Below, in pieces: positions 1-8,015 of a DNA stretch of 11,445 nt (positions are counted from its first letter, which is position 1; every line of letters starts with the position of its first letter). This DNA is from Bacillota bacterium (GTDB lineage Bacteria; Bacillota; Sulfobacillia; Symbiobacteriales; Symbiobacteriaceae). Both the position numbers and the translations under genes were made by a program. Where the stretch lies: contig JAQBPS010000728.1 in NCBI GenBank assembly GCA_028287415.1, positions 1 to 11,445 of the forward strand, given 5' to 3'. The notes beneath the pieces were generated by a model. That model saw only the letters and a program-made list of their open reading frames with translations, was not told the origin of the DNA and made no database searches.

Positions 1-936
1 CTGTGCCATGGCAGCGGCAGCAGCGTAAACGATGCCGATCACACCGAAGACGAACAGCACGCCAGCGTACTGCTTGGCGACCTGCGGCAGCAGCGGGTGG
101 CTGATGCGGATCATGGCGTAGGAGCCGAGCTTCAGCAGAATGCCGGCCAGCAGCATCGAGACCGGCGTCGGGGCCTCAACGTGGGCGTCCGGCAGCCAGG
201 TGTGGAACGGGAACATTGGCACCTTGACGGCGAACCCGACGACGAGGGCGAAGAAGGCGAAGATCGTCAGCCCGGTCACCTGGAACTTCGAGGTGACCTC
301 AGCCAGCTGGAGCAGGTTGAAGGTCGGGGCGATGCCCATCTGGGCGAACACGGGGCCCGCCTTGATGTACAGGTAGATGGCGCCGACCAGCATGACCGTG
401 GAACCAATCAGGGTGTACAGGAAGAACTTGATCGCAGCGTATTCCCGGCGAGCGCCGCCCCAGATGCCGATCAGGAAGTACATCGGCAGGAGGACGATTT
501 CCCAGAACACATAGAACAGCATGAAGTCCAGGGAGACGAACACGCCGTTTGTGCCGGTCTCGAGGATCAGCAGCAGGATCAGGTAGTCCTTCACGCGGGT
601 GTTGATGTAGCCGTAGGAGGCGAGAATCGCCAGCGGGAAGAGCAGCGCGGAGAGGGCAATCATGGTGAAGGCGAAGCCGTCCACACCGAGGGTGTAGTGC
701 ACGCCGATCTCCTTGATCCACGCGAAGTGCTCAACGAACCTCATGCCCTTGCCCCAGGCGTCGGCGCTGGGGGCGGTGGTGTACCATGTGGCGGCCATAG
801 GCAGCGTCAGTACGAGCGGGATGAGCGTGCCAATACCTGCAATCCAGAAGAGCAGCTTTTCCTGGGTCTTCGGGATGAAGAGCATTACGAGCGCAACGAT
901 CAGGGGGGCGAAGACGATCAATGAAAGATAATGCAT
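1..936 (-). CDS. nuoM: NADH-quinone oxidoreductase subunit M (partial, C-terminus cut by window edge)
   Basis: Membrane proton-pumping, antiporter-like subunit of complex I. Reading from an ATG at 934-936 the frame stays open for 312 codons to base 1, so about 60% of a usual 490-500 residue NuoM is present. Family hallmarks are visible: FYVFWEIVLLPMYFLIG around residues 141-157, with Glu146 matching the TM5 proton-channel Glu; VKVPMFPFHTWLPDAH at 237-252, with Lys238 matching the TM7 Lys; and ILLKLGSY at 266-273, with Lys269. The start is supported by an AGGAGG site (946-951) nine bases upstream; this site overlaps the nuoL stop. It follows nuoL by 13 bases in the same operon. The remaining residues and probably nuoN lie left of the window. 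Identification as NuoM rather than NuoL or NuoN rests on the FWE..L.PMYFLIG and VKVPMFPFHTWLPDAHVEAPTPVSM type motifs. Confidence 0.96.
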   Translation of the reverse strand, partial: MHYLSLIVFAPLIVALVMLFIPKTQEKLLFWIAGIGTLIPLVLTLPMAATWYTTAPSADAWGKGMRFVEHFAWIKEIGVHYTLGVDGFAFTMIALSALLFPLAILASYGYINTRVKDYLILLLILETGTNGVFVSLDFMLFYVFWEIVLLPMYFLIGIWGGARREYAAIKFFLYTLIGSTVMLVGAIYLYIKAGPVFAQMGIAPTFNLLQLAEVTSKFQVTGLTIFAFFALVVGFAVKVPMFPFHTWLPDAHVEAPTPVSMLLAGILLKLGSYAMIRISHPLLPQVAKQYAGVLFVFGVIGIVYAAAAAMAQ

Positions 937-945
937 CCCCGGAAG

Positions 946-952
946 CCTCCTA
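946..952 (-). promoter_or_regulatory. nuoL stop codon fused with nuoM ribosome binding site
   Basis: The minus strand reads TAGGAGG. TAG ends nuoL and AGGAGG lies nine bases before the nuoM ATG, which fixes that start codon. It is the second copy in this operon of a stop codon built into the next gene's Shine-Dalgarno site. Confidence 0.8.
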
Positions 953-3034
953 TCTGATCACCTGGAATAGGAGCACACTGGCGACGATGACAACGATGAA
1001 CGTTAGCATGTACTGCTGCACGTAACCAGTGGAAATGCGGCGGAGCACACCACCGACAGCACGGGCGATGTCTGCCCACATGGTGACGAGCACGTCGATC
1101 ACGTTGCTGTCGAACCAGGCGGACGCCTCAGCGATCGCGATGCCGATCGTGCCCACGAGGTTGACGAGCCCGTCAACCACGGCGCCGTCGAACCAGGAGA
1201 TCACCCGGGAAGCGGCCAGGGTGCCCTGGATCGCCACGAGGTCGTAGAGTTCGTCGACGTAGTACTTGTTGCGCACCAGGGTGTAGATGGGCTTTCCCGC
1301 CCGGATCCAGCCGGCCCGGGTCTGGGGCTTCACCACAGCGTAGAGGAGCCAGCCGACGAGGATGCCGCCAAGGCCTGCCGTGGTAGCCATGATGGTGACG
1401 GTACCGGCAGCGCCGGCCGGAATCGTCTGCTCAACGCCCGGCAGGTGGAAAAAGCGCTCCAGGAAGAGCAGGGACTCCGAGTGGAACCACTCAGCCGGCA
1501 GCGCCGCCCAGAGCCAGCCGGACAGCAGCGCCGGCACCGCCAGGATGATCAGGGGGATCGTCATGGCCTTCGGAGACTCGTGCGCATGATCATACAGATG
1601 CTGATCACGCGGCGTGCCGAAGAAGGCCAGGTAGGTGGCACGGGTCATGTAATAGGCGGTCAGGAAGGCAGTCGCCAGCGCCATGATAAATGGCAGCTTG
1701 GACGCCCACGCCATACCAGCCGGCGCCTGCCAGGTCCAGGCGGCCAACAGCAGCTCATCCTTGGAGAAGAAGCCGCTGAAGCCCGGGAAGCCCGAGAGAG
1801 CCAGGTAACCGATCATCCAGGCCGCAAACGTGACCGGTATCTTGTGCCGCAGGCCGCCCATCTTGTGCATTTCCTGGTTGTGGCTATGCGCATGGATGAT
1901 CGAGCCGGCAGCGAGGAAGAGCAGTGCCTTGAAGAAGGCGTGGGTCATCATGTGGAAATTGCCGGCCGCCCAGCCGCCCAGGCCCAGGGCCATGATCATA
2001 TAGCCCAGCTGGGAGATGGTCGAGTAGGCCAGGACCTCCTTGATGTCCCATCGCAGGGTGGCGATCGACGCCGCAAAAATCGACGTGAAAGCGCCGATGA
2101 AGGCGATGAAGGCAAGAACACCGGGGGAAACGTTGCCGAAGACCATGAACGCACGGCCCACCAGGTAAACGCCTGCAGCGACCATCGTCGCGGCGTGGAT
2201 CAGCGCAGAGCCCGGGGTGGGGCCGGCCATCGCGTCCGGCAGCCAGGTGTGCAGGGGGAACTGGGCCGACTTGCCCATGGCGCCTGTGAAGAGCAGGATA
2301 CCGCCCAACGCCAGACCCGCGACGACGGCGGGGTCTCCGCCGCTCATAAGCTCCGGGATTTTGTGCGCAAGACCTTCCCAGGTCAGCGTATGGGTGTACA
2401 TGAAGATCACCCAGATGCCGACCATCATGCCGACGTCGCCGACACGGGTGGTCAGGAAGGCCTTGATCTGGCCCATGCGGGGCCAGGACTGCTCGTACCA
2501 GTGACCGATCAGGAGGTAAGAGCAGAGGCCCATGATCTCCCAGCAGATCAGCAGCAGGAACAGGTTATCCGCCAGCACCAGGCCGAGCATGCCTGTGGTG
2601 AACAGGTTGATGGCGGCATAGAAGCGGGGAATCCGGGGCTCGCTGGCCTCAAAGTAGGCGCTGCTGTACAGTTGCACGCAGAACGAAACCAGCGTCACCA
2701 CAAACAGCATCATGGCCGTCAGGTTGTCGACCATGAGGCCCATTTGGATCGGGAAGGGGCCGAACGAGGCCCAGGTCCACGGCGCTGTGTGCCAGGACGG
2801 AGTGGTCAGGTACTTGACGGCTTCTCCAGCCTGTGCGGCGCCTTCGGCGCCATGCCCGCCGCTTGAGATCACTGCTGCAAGAACGCCCACGGACCAGAGG
2901 AGCGCCACGAACATGCTGACGGTGCCGACGATCCATGCATTGCGCCGCAGTTGCCGCGCAAACATGGCGATCAAGGCGGAGGTGAGCAGGGGGAGTGCGG
3001 CGATCACCCATGCGTTGTGTAAGAAGAACTCCAC
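950..3034 (-). CDS. nuoL: NADH-quinone oxidoreductase subunit L
   Basis: Distal proton-pumping subunit of the complex I membrane arm, 694 residues, a full-length size for the family (about 610-700). Many hydrophobic segments are seen throughout. Channel residues are recognisable: Glu166 in CWEIMGLCSYLLIG, Lys255 in GKSAQFPLHTWLPDAM, Lys369 in MTHAFFKALLFL, and Lys425-Asp426 in GFFSKDE. The C-terminal part (about 590-694) carries NKYYVDELYD and ends in a hydrophobic helix after a long amphipathic stretch, consistent with the lateral HL helix and final TM known in this subunit. The start is GTG at 3032-3034, eight bases after an AGGAGGG site that overlaps the nuoK stop codon. One oddity: the usual PTPVSALIHAATM segment reads PTPGSALIHAATM (Gly275). 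It is followed 13 bases later by nuoM. Confidence 0.97.
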   Translation of the reverse strand: MEFFLHNAWVIAALPLLTSALIAMFARQLRRNAWIVGTVSMFVALLWSVGVLAAVISSGGHGAEGAAQAGEAVKYLTTPSWHTAPWTWASFGPFPIQMGLMVDNLTAMMLFVVTLVSFCVQLYSSAYFEASEPRIPRFYAAINLFTTGMLGLVLADNLFLLLICWEIMGLCSYLLIGHWYEQSWPRMGQIKAFLTTRVGDVGMMVGIWVIFMYTHTLTWEGLAHKIPELMSGGDPAVVAGLALGGILLFTGAMGKSAQFPLHTWLPDAMAGPTPGSALIHAATMVAAGVYLVGRAFMVFGNVSPGVLAFIAFIGAFTSIFAASIATLRWDIKEVLAYSTISQLGYMIMALGLGGWAAGNFHMMTHAFFKALLFLAAGSIIHAHSHNQEMHKMGGLRHKIPVTFAAWMIGYLALSGFPGFSGFFSKDELLLAAWTWQAPAGMAWASKLPFIMALATAFLTAYYMTRATYLAFFGTPRDQHLYDHAHESPKAMTIPLIILAVPALLSGWLWAALPAEWFHSESLLFLERFFHLPGVEQTIPAGAAGTVTIMATTAGLGGILVGWLLYAVVKPQTRAGWIRAGKPIYTLVRNKYYVDELYDLVAIQGTLAASRVISWFDGAVVDGLVNLVGTIGIAIAEASAWFDSNVIDVLVTMWADIARAVGGVLRRISTGYVQQYMLTFIVVIVASVLLFQVIR

Positions 3035-3042
3035 GCTGTCAA

Positions 3043-3050
3043 CCCTCCTA
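3043..3050 (-). promoter_or_regulatory. nuoK stop codon fused with nuoL ribosome binding site
   Basis: On the minus strand the bases read TAGGAGGG: the TAG is the nuoK stop and AGGAGGG is a near-perfect Shine-Dalgarno site eight bases before the nuoL GTG. The same TAGGAGG arrangement recurs at 946-952 between nuoL and nuoM. This placement is expected to let a terminating ribosome re-initiate and so couple the translation of membrane subunits needed in equal amounts (inference). Confidence 0.8.
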
Positions 3051-3371
3051 ACCCTTCAGTAGATCGACCTTGTCGACATCGATCACGCCGCGGTTGCGCA
3101 CCACGTTCAGGATGATTGCCAGTCCGACCGAAGCTTCGGCGGCGGCCACCGTCATGATGAACAGGGCGATAATCGGCGCCCGGGAAGCCATGACCTCATC
3201 CTGCTGCCAGTAGTAGCGGCTGAACGTCATCAGGTTCAGGTTGACGCCGTTGAGCATGATTTCGATGAACATGAGGATCCGCACGGCGTTCGTACGGGTC
3301 AATGCACCCCAGAGACCGATTCCGAAAAGCAGGGCGGCGAGCCCAAGCGGGAAGACAATCGGCAGGCTCAC
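3048..3371 (-). CDS. nuoK: NADH-quinone oxidoreductase subunit K
   Basis: Small membrane subunit of complex I linking NuoJ/H to the antiporter-like subunits; 107 residues, the usual size (about 100). Three hydrophobic segments lie near residues 4-23, 29-50 and 64-90. The two buried glutamates of the central proton-transfer axis are present: Glu37 in MFIEIMLNGVNL and Glu79 in AAAEASVGLAI. The start is GTG (3369-3371), which overlaps the nuoJ TGA stop in a four-base GTGA junction. An AAGGAGG site (3382-3388) lies ten bases upstream, inside nuoJ. The overlap points to translational coupling with nuoJ. The C-terminal tail (about 92-107) is hydrophilic and slightly longer than in the E. coli protein. 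Confidence 0.97.
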   Translation of the reverse strand: MSLPIVFPLGLAALLFGIGLWGALTRTNAVRILMFIEIMLNGVNLNLMTFSRYYWQQDEVMASRAPIIALFIMTVAAAEASVGLAIILNVVRNRGVIDVDKVDLLKG

Positions 3372-3910
3372 TGCTGATCAGCCTCCTTCGCCGTCAGGAT
3401 AATCGCGCCCACCATGGCGATGAGCAGCAGCAGTGACGCGGCCTCGAAGGGGATCACGTAAGTCGTGAACAGCGAGGTGCCAATCGCCTTGACGGTCGCC
3501 ATGCTGCCGTTGGGCTGAGACAAGGGCAGGTGAGCCCCCACGTAGATGTAGGTCATGAACGCAGCGAATATCAAGCCGACGACGAACACAAAGTAGTCGG
3601 ACCTGCCAAAGCGCCGCACCTGCTGGCTCCGCTCCGCCTTGATGTCCCGCAGACCCGAGAGCATGATGGCGAAAATAACCATGGTCGTAATGGCGCCGGC
3701 GTAGACGAGAATCTGAATCGCTGCCACGAACTCGGCCTGCATCAACAGGAAGATACCGGCGACAGCTGTGAAGGTAAGCGCCATGAAGAGAGCAGCGTGC
3801 GTAATCAGGCGCACGATGACCATCTGGAATGCCGACACGAGGGCGACGATGGCCAGCAGGGCGAAGATGATGAAATCGCCGCTGTGGAGGTAAGCGTAAT
3901 CTGGTGACAC
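3368..3910 (-). CDS. nuoJ: NADH-quinone oxidoreductase subunit J
   Basis: Membrane subunit of complex I; 180 residues, close to the usual 165-200. Hydrophobic segments lie near residues 12-30, 33-56, 62-85, 105-126 and 150-174, matching five helices. The diagnostic third-helix region is clear: LMQAEFVAAIQILVYAGAI followed by TTMVIFAIML (about 56-84), the helix that carries the functionally important pi-bulge in the family. The start is GTG at 3908-3910, two bases after the nuoI TAA stop; the GGGGAGGAGG purine stretch just inside the end of nuoI serves as ribosome binding site. The stop overlaps the nuoK start. Nothing unusual was seen. Confidence 0.96.
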   Translation of the reverse strand: MSPDYAYLHSGDFIIFALLAIVALVSAFQMVIVRLITHAALFMALTFTAVAGIFLLMQAEFVAAIQILVYAGAITTMVIFAIMLSGLRDIKAERSQQVRRFGRSDYFVFVVGLIFAAFMTYIYVGAHLPLSQPNGSMATVKAIGTSLFTTYVIPFEAASLLLLIAMVGAIILTAKEADQQ

Positions 3911-3912
3911 CG

Positions 3913-4695
3913 TTACTCGGCCTCCTCCCCGTCTTTGTTGCCCGACTCGGTGCCACCGGGGTTAGCGGGGGGCTGATCGGGCGGAACCATACCGGGGGTG
4001 GCAGCCGGGGCTACAGCGACCTTCGCCTCCACCTTAGCGGGCGCAGGCGCCGGGGGCTGGTCGACCACCGTTTCCTCCTTGCGATACTGCGCCTTCAGAA
4101 CCGGGGTGTACCCCTTGGCCTGAGGAGCCCGCCCAAGGAACCCGGCCTCGTCCTGGATATCCTCTTCCGTCGCGCCCGTAAGCTCGTGGAAGACCCAGGG
4201 CGGCAGCGCACCTTTCTTCGCCTTCGGCCCGGGCTGTGCGACCGAGGAGTACTTGAGGCCGAGGCGGAGCAGATATTCCATCTCATAGACCATGTTCTCC
4301 GGGTCGACCTTGCACAGCTCGTAATCCATGCCCATCACCAGTGCGTCGAACGGGCAGGCCTCGATGCAGTAGTTGCACAGCATGCACCGGGACATGTCGA
4401 TCGCGTACCGGTCGGCAACCTTCTTCTTCGTGATCGGGTCCTGGTGCCATTCGAGAGTGATCACGTTGACCGGGCAAGCCTCCACGCACAGGCCGCAGGA
4501 GGTGCAGTTGTACTCGCCGGTGAGCAGGTCGGTCTTCAAGAGGGGAATGCCCCGGAACCAGGCCGGCACCGTATCGAGCTCATCCGGATAGAAGACCGTG
4601 ATCGCGGGCCGGAACACCATCTCCTTGAAAGTGATGTTCAGGCCGGTTACGAAGGACTTACCCGCTCGCCACGCTTCCCCAATCATGTTGGTCAC
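3913..4695 (-). CDS. nuoI: NADH-quinone oxidoreductase subunit I, 8Fe ferredoxin type, with long C-terminal tail
   Basis: Peripheral-arm Fe-S subunit that carries clusters N6a and N6b toward NuoB. Both binding motifs are intact: CTSCGLCVEACP (Cys64, 67, 70, 74) and CMLCNYCIEACP (Cys104, 107, 110, 114). The family RGIPLL element lies at 48-53 and a membrane-facing amphipathic N-terminus at about 1-30. The protein has 260 residues against a usual 135-185. The excess is a tail: about residues 155-207 are moderately charged and 211-260 are low-complexity Ala/Pro/Val with an acidic end (GNKDGEEAE). The start is GTG at 4693-4695, with GGAGGTGA seven bases upstream in the 15-base gap after nuoH. In some families such tails help dock electron donors; here that is only a guess. 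Confidence 0.96.
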   Translation of the reverse strand: MTNMIGEAWRAGKSFVTGLNITFKEMVFRPAITVFYPDELDTVPAWFRGIPLLKTDLLTGEYNCTSCGLCVEACPVNVITLEWHQDPITKKKVADRYAIDMSRCMLCNYCIEACPFDALVMGMDYELCKVDPENMVYEMEYLLRLGLKYSSVAQPGPKAKKGALPPWVFHELTGATEEDIQDEAGFLGRAPQAKGYTPVLKAQYRKEETVVDQPPAPAPAKVEAKVAVAPAATPGMVPPDQPPANPGGTESGNKDGEEAE

Positions 4696-4710
4696 GCGCA
4701 GGTCACCTCC

Positions 4711-5904
4711 CTAATTGGCCCAGAGGCCCAGTAGTCTCAGAGTGAAGGAGCCAAGGCTCACCGGCAGGCCGTTGTAGTTCACGGCAACAAAGCGGAGGAC
4801 GCCCGTCAGGAAGATGTTGAACAGCGACACCGGCAGGAGGAACTTCCAGCCGAGGTCCATCAGCTGGTCGATACGGACACGGGGCAGCGTCCAGCGGATC
4901 CACATGGCCAGGAAGACGAACAGGTAGGTCTTCAGGGCGAACCAGATGAAACCGACCGCCCAGGCCCACATGCCGGTGTTCATGAAACCGATCGAGACCG
5001 CAGCGTTGCTGACCGCGTCGCCGGCGACGTTCGTGAAAGCGCCGAGACCGTTCAGGATGTTGCCCAGGCCCTGGAGCACCTGCGGGAGATTCGGGCCGGA
5101 CCAGCCGCCCAGGAACAGCGTGGCAGCGATCGAGGACCAGCCCACAAGGTGGATGTACTCGGTCAGGGCGAAAACGGCCCAGCGGAAACCGGAATACTCG
5201 GTGTGGTAGCCGGAGACCAGCTCAGATTCTGCTTCCGAAAGGTCGAACGGCGCCCGGTTCAGCTCTGCCAGCGAGGCAATGATGAACACGCCGAAACCGA
5301 TGATCTGCGGCAGCAGGAACCAGCCGAAGAAGCCACGGTTCACCTGTGCCTCGACAATGTCGCTCAGCCGCAGGCTGCCGACCATCATGACGACGCCGAT
5401 GATCGACATGACGAGCGTCACTTCATACGAGATCATCTGGGCAGCGCCGCGCATGGCGCCCAGCAGGGAGTACTTGTTGTTCGAGCCCCAGCCCGCCATG
5501 AAGATCGCGATCACGTCGTAGCCGGTGATGGCAGCGATGAAAATGATGCCGATGTCCAGGTTCATGGCCGTCCCTCCGGGGCCGATCGGCACGATCAGCC
5601 AGATCAGGACAGCGGAGAGAAAGCCGACGAGCGGTGCGAGGATGAACAGCGGCCGGTCAACGTTCCGGGGCTCGATGTACTCCTTGACGAACAGCTTGAG
5701 CAGGTCCGGAATCGCCTGCAGCCAGCCGTGGAGGCCGGAGCGCCAGGGGCCGACGCGATTCTGCATCCAGGCTGAGACCTTGCGCTCCAGAACCATCGCA
5801 AATGCGAAGTTCGCCAGGCACCAGACGAGGATCAGCGAGCCCTTGCCAAGGCCGAGCAGCCAGATCTGAACGAGATGCGGGAGGTTATTCCACAGGGCGA
5901 CCAT
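4711..5904 (-). CDS. nuoH: NADH-quinone oxidoreductase subunit H
   Basis: Membrane subunit that forms the quinone entry tunnel and connects the redox and pumping arms. Conserved stretches are present: [17 protein letters not shown] (37-53), the loop with [11 protein letters not shown] (69-79), [19 protein letters not shown] (224-242) and ALTEYIHL (246-253). Its 397 residues exceed the usual 320-350. Much of the excess is a hydrophilic to weakly hydrophobic stretch at about 269-312, between the GGWSGP motif and the [11 protein letters not shown] helix; this gap is normally short. The start is ATG at 5902-5904, two bases after the nuoD stop, with a GGGAGGTGG site inside the end of nuoD. It is followed by nuoI after 15 bases. 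Confidence 0.96.
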   Translation of the reverse strand: MVALWNNLPHLVQIWLLGLGKGSLILVWCLANFAFAMVLERKVSAWMQNRVGPWRSGLHGWLQAIPDLLKLFVKEYIEPRNVDRPLFILAPLVGFLSAVLIWLIVPIGPGGTAMNLDIGIIFIAAITGYDVIAIFMAGWGSNNKYSLLGAMRGAAQMISYEVTLVMSIIGVVMMVGSLRLSDIVEAQVNRGFFGWFLLPQIIGFGVFIIASLAELNRAPFDLSEAESELVSGYHTEYSGFRWAVFALTEYIHLVGWSSIAATLFLGGWSGPNLPQVLQGLGNILNGLGAFTNVAGDAVSNAAVSIGFMNTGMWAWAVGFIWFALKTYLFVFLAMWIRWTLPRVRIDQLMDLGWKFLLPVSLFNIFLTGVLRFVAVNYNGLPVSLGSFTLRLLGLWAN

Positions 5905-5906
5905 AG

Positions 5907-7055
5907 CTACCGGTCCACCTCCCCCAGCACGATGTCAATGGAGCCAAGAATGGCGATGACGTCAGCGATCTTCTGGCCCGGGCAGATCAGCGGCATCAGC
6001 TGGAGGTGGACGAAGCATGGTGAACGCCATTTGACCTTGTATGGATTCGTACCGCCGTCGGAAACAATATAGCAGGATACCTCACCGCGGGCGCCTTCGA
6101 TGCGGTGGTAGATCTCACCCTTCGGCGGCTTAAGAATGCGGGGCACCTTGCCCATGGTCTCGCCCGGGTTCTCGGCCAGCCAGGCGAGGGCCTGCTTGAC
6201 AATCCGGGAGGACTGCCGCATTTCCTCAGCACGGACGATCCAGCGGTCGAAGCAGTCGCCGCCCGCCTTGCCGACCGGGATGTCGAACTCGAACCGGTCG
6301 TAGATGGCGTTCGGCAGGTTCTTGCGGAGGTCGAACTTGACACCGGAGCCACGTAGCACGGCGCCCGATGCGCCGTAGGCAATGGCGTTGGCAGCGCTGA
6401 GCTTGCCGACGTCCTGGGTGCGCCACTGGAAGATCCGGTTGTCGGTAACAAGTGCTTCCCACTGCGGCCAAACGTAGCTGTCGAAGTAATTGATAAAACC
6501 CCAGATGGTCTGGTCGGCCTTGTCCTCACCGTCGGTGGGGGTGCCGAGAATGCCCGCCGGCAGGTCGTTGCGGACACCGCCGATGCGCAGGTAGTTGTAC
6601 AACATGCGCCCGCCGGTAATCCGCTCGAACAGGGAGTACATTTTTTCGCGGTCACGCCACGCATAAAGGAAGGGCGTGATCGCGCCGATGTCCATCGCCA
6701 TGGCGCCCAGCGCCAGGAGGTGCGAGCAGATGCGCTGGAACTCAGCAAGCAGCACCCGGATATACTGAGCACGTTCCGGTACAACAATGGCGTCACCGAA
6801 CAGCTTCTCCGTGCCTTCCACGAAACACAGCTCGTTCGTGATGGCGGCCAGGTAGTCCGTGCGGTCCGTGAACGGAATGACCTGCGGGTAGGTCTTGAAC
6901 TCGGAGAGTTTCTCAAAGCAGCGATGGAGATAGCCGATATCGGGCTCACACCATGTGACGGTCTCGCCGTCCAGCTTCACCATGAGGCGGAGAACGCCGT
7001 GGGTGGAGGGGTGCTGCGGACCCATGTTTACAAGTAGTTCTTTAGCCTGTTCCAT
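5907..7055 (-). CDS. nuoD: NADH-quinone oxidoreductase subunit D (49 kDa type)
   Basis: Catalytic peripheral-arm subunit related to the [NiFe]-hydrogenase large subunit; with NuoB it forms the quinone-reduction site. Length is 382 residues, typical for a stand-alone NuoD, so it is not fused to NuoC as in E. coli. The N-terminal loop [15 protein letters not shown] (10-24) places the quinone-binding His at 19, and Tyr68 in RTDYLAA is the second quinone ligand; the 49-residue spacing matches the His38/Tyr87 pair of the Thermus enzyme. The C-terminus ends in the conserved [12 protein letters not shown]. The Cys residues of hydrogenase NiFe ligands are absent, as expected for complex I. The start is ATG at 7053-7055 with GGAGGTG just upstream. 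It follows nuoC by 21 bases and nuoH starts two bases after its stop. Confidence 0.97.
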   Translation of the reverse strand: MEQAKELLVNMGPQHPSTHGVLRLMVKLDGETVTWCEPDIGYLHRCFEKLSEFKTYPQVIPFTDRTDYLAAITNELCFVEGTEKLFGDAIVVPERAQYIRVLLAEFQRICSHLLALGAMAMDIGAITPFLYAWRDREKMYSLFERITGGRMLYNYLRIGGVRNDLPAGILGTPTDGEDKADQTIWGFINYFDSYVWPQWEALVTDNRIFQWRTQDVGKLSAANAIAYGASGAVLRGSGVKFDLRKNLPNAIYDRFEFDIPVGKAGGDCFDRWIVRAEEMRQSSRIVKQALAWLAENPGETMGKVPRILKPPKGEIYHRIEGARGEVSCYIVSDGGTNPYKVKWRSPCFVHLQLMPLICPGQKIADVIAILGSIDIVLGEVDR

Positions 7056-7076
7056 GTTTACACCTCCGCTCCGGGC

Positions 7077-7547
7077 CTATTCTGCGTAACGGTGCCGCAC
7101 CAAGCGCGGGCGCTTGGGCCGGTGATCAACGAAGTCCTTGAGAAGCGGGAATCCGCCCTGCCAGTTGTCGGGCAGGAGAATCCGCCGGTGGTTCGGATGG
7201 CCTTCGAAGCGGATGCCGTACATGTCATAGGTCTCCCGCTCGTGCCAGTTGGCGCCGGGATACAGGTTGGAAATGCTCCACACCCGGCCACCGGACCGCG
7301 GGAGGTCTACCTTCACGTGGATCGTCCGGGTATTGACTTCCTCCGGGACGATGCGGCAAAGGCTGGTGACGAGGGTGAGGCGATCCTTCCAGTCGATCGC
7401 CGAGAGCACGGAGCAGAAGGTATACCCGGCTTCATAGCAGGCACGGACGACTTTCTCGTATTCCTTCGTGTCCACGAGAATCTCCGTGTCCCCATTCAGC
7501 TGGTCGGAGAGTTGGGCGTCCGGAAACTTTTCGTTCAGAAAGTCCAA
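7077..7547 (-). CDS. nuoC: NADH-quinone oxidoreductase subunit C (30 kDa type)
   Basis: Peripheral-arm scaffold subunit that packs against NuoD and NuoI. Length is 156 residues, compact compared with many NuoC proteins (150-220) but containing the whole core fold. The diagnostic C-terminal signature is intact at 103-126: ERETYDMYGIRFEGHP then NHRRILLP. The start chosen is TTG at 7545-7547, the first plausible start with a purine-rich GGGGGTGA site seven bases upstream; no ATG or GTG in frame nearby has a better site, so the exact start is less certain than the gene. A 108-base gap separates it from nuoA, and it opens the tightly packed nuoC-M run. Confidence 0.95.
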   Translation of the reverse strand: MDFLNEKFPDAQLSDQLNGDTEILVDTKEYEKVVRACYEAGYTFCSVLSAIDWKDRLTLVTSLCRIVPEEVNTRTIHVKVDLPRSGGRVWSISNLYPGANWHERETYDMYGIRFEGHPNHRRILLPDNWQGGFPLLKDFVDHRPKRPRLVRHRYAE

Positions 7548-7619
7548 ACGGAGGTCACCCCCTGGGGAAATGCCGCAAGCAGTGAGGAAATAGGCGGAAA
7601 GAGGGCTCGCAGACGGTCG

Positions 7620-7641
7620 AAAACCCCGCCCCGGACGGGGT
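7620..7641 (-). terminator. hairpin with short T run between nuoA and nuoC
   Basis: On the minus strand, 15 bases after the nuoA stop, ACCCCG pairs with CGGGGT across a seven-base loop, followed by TTT and a C (a TTTT run including the last stem base). It looks like a weak intrinsic terminator or attenuator. Full termination would be surprising because no clear promoter is seen between here and nuoC, so partial read-through is the simpler reading. Confidence 0.4.
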
Positions 7642-7655
7642 CAGGGTCGGCCATG

Positions 7656-8015
7656 CTAGACCCAGTGGAGCACACCCTTCTTGTACGCATAGAACAGGCC
7701 GACGGCGAGCACCAGCAGGAAGCTGAACATCTCCAGAAGGGCTGCCAGCCCAAGTGCGTTGAACACGACCGCCCACGGATAGAGGAAGATCGCTTCCATA
7801 TCGAACACGAAAAATGTAAGGGCGAAGACGTAGTAACGGATGTTGAAGTTTACCAGTGCGTCGTCAAACGGGAGCTCACCGCATTCGTAGGTCTCCAGCT
7901 TCTCGCCCTGGAGCGGGTTCTTGGGAGCGAGCAGCCAGACCGTCAAGTAGTTCATCAGGATGAAGCCGATTGCCACGATTGCGGTCGCCAGGATGTCCAC
8001 GTACGAGTAGGCCAC
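7656..8015 (-). CDS. nuoA: NADH-quinone oxidoreductase subunit A
   Basis: Small membrane subunit of complex I that wraps NuoH near the quinone tunnel. From the GTG at 8013-8015 the protein has 119 residues, the usual size. Three hydrophobic segments lie near 7-29, 60-80 and 86-110. Diagnostic features are LETYECGE (40-47, with Cys45 in the loop known for conformational switching), RYYVFALTFFVFDMEAIFL (60-78) and PWA. The start is chosen because an AAAGGAGA site (8024-8031) lies eight bases upstream; extending the frame to 8072 adds 19 residues with no family likeness. Unlike the usual nuoA-nuoB order, it lies downstream of nuoB, with its own promoter in the 210-base gap. Confidence 0.95.
   Translation of the reverse strand: MAYSYVDILATAIVAIGFILMNYLTVWLLAPKNPLQGEKLETYECGELPFDDALVNFNIRYYVFALTFFVFDMEAIFLYPWAVVFNALGLAALLEMFSFLLVLAVGLFYAYKKGVLHWV

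Noticed and set aside
97..924. A 275-codon plus-strand frame antisense to nuoM
   Set aside because: Low-complexity, highly charged product without family likeness, opposite a clear NuoM reading frame.
1445..2866. A 473-codon open frame on the plus strand antisense to nuoL
   Set aside because: Its product is rich in Arg, Gln, His, Asp and Gly with no recognisable domain, and it lies entirely opposite a full-length, well-conserved nuoL. Long antisense frames are expected in GC-rich DNA.
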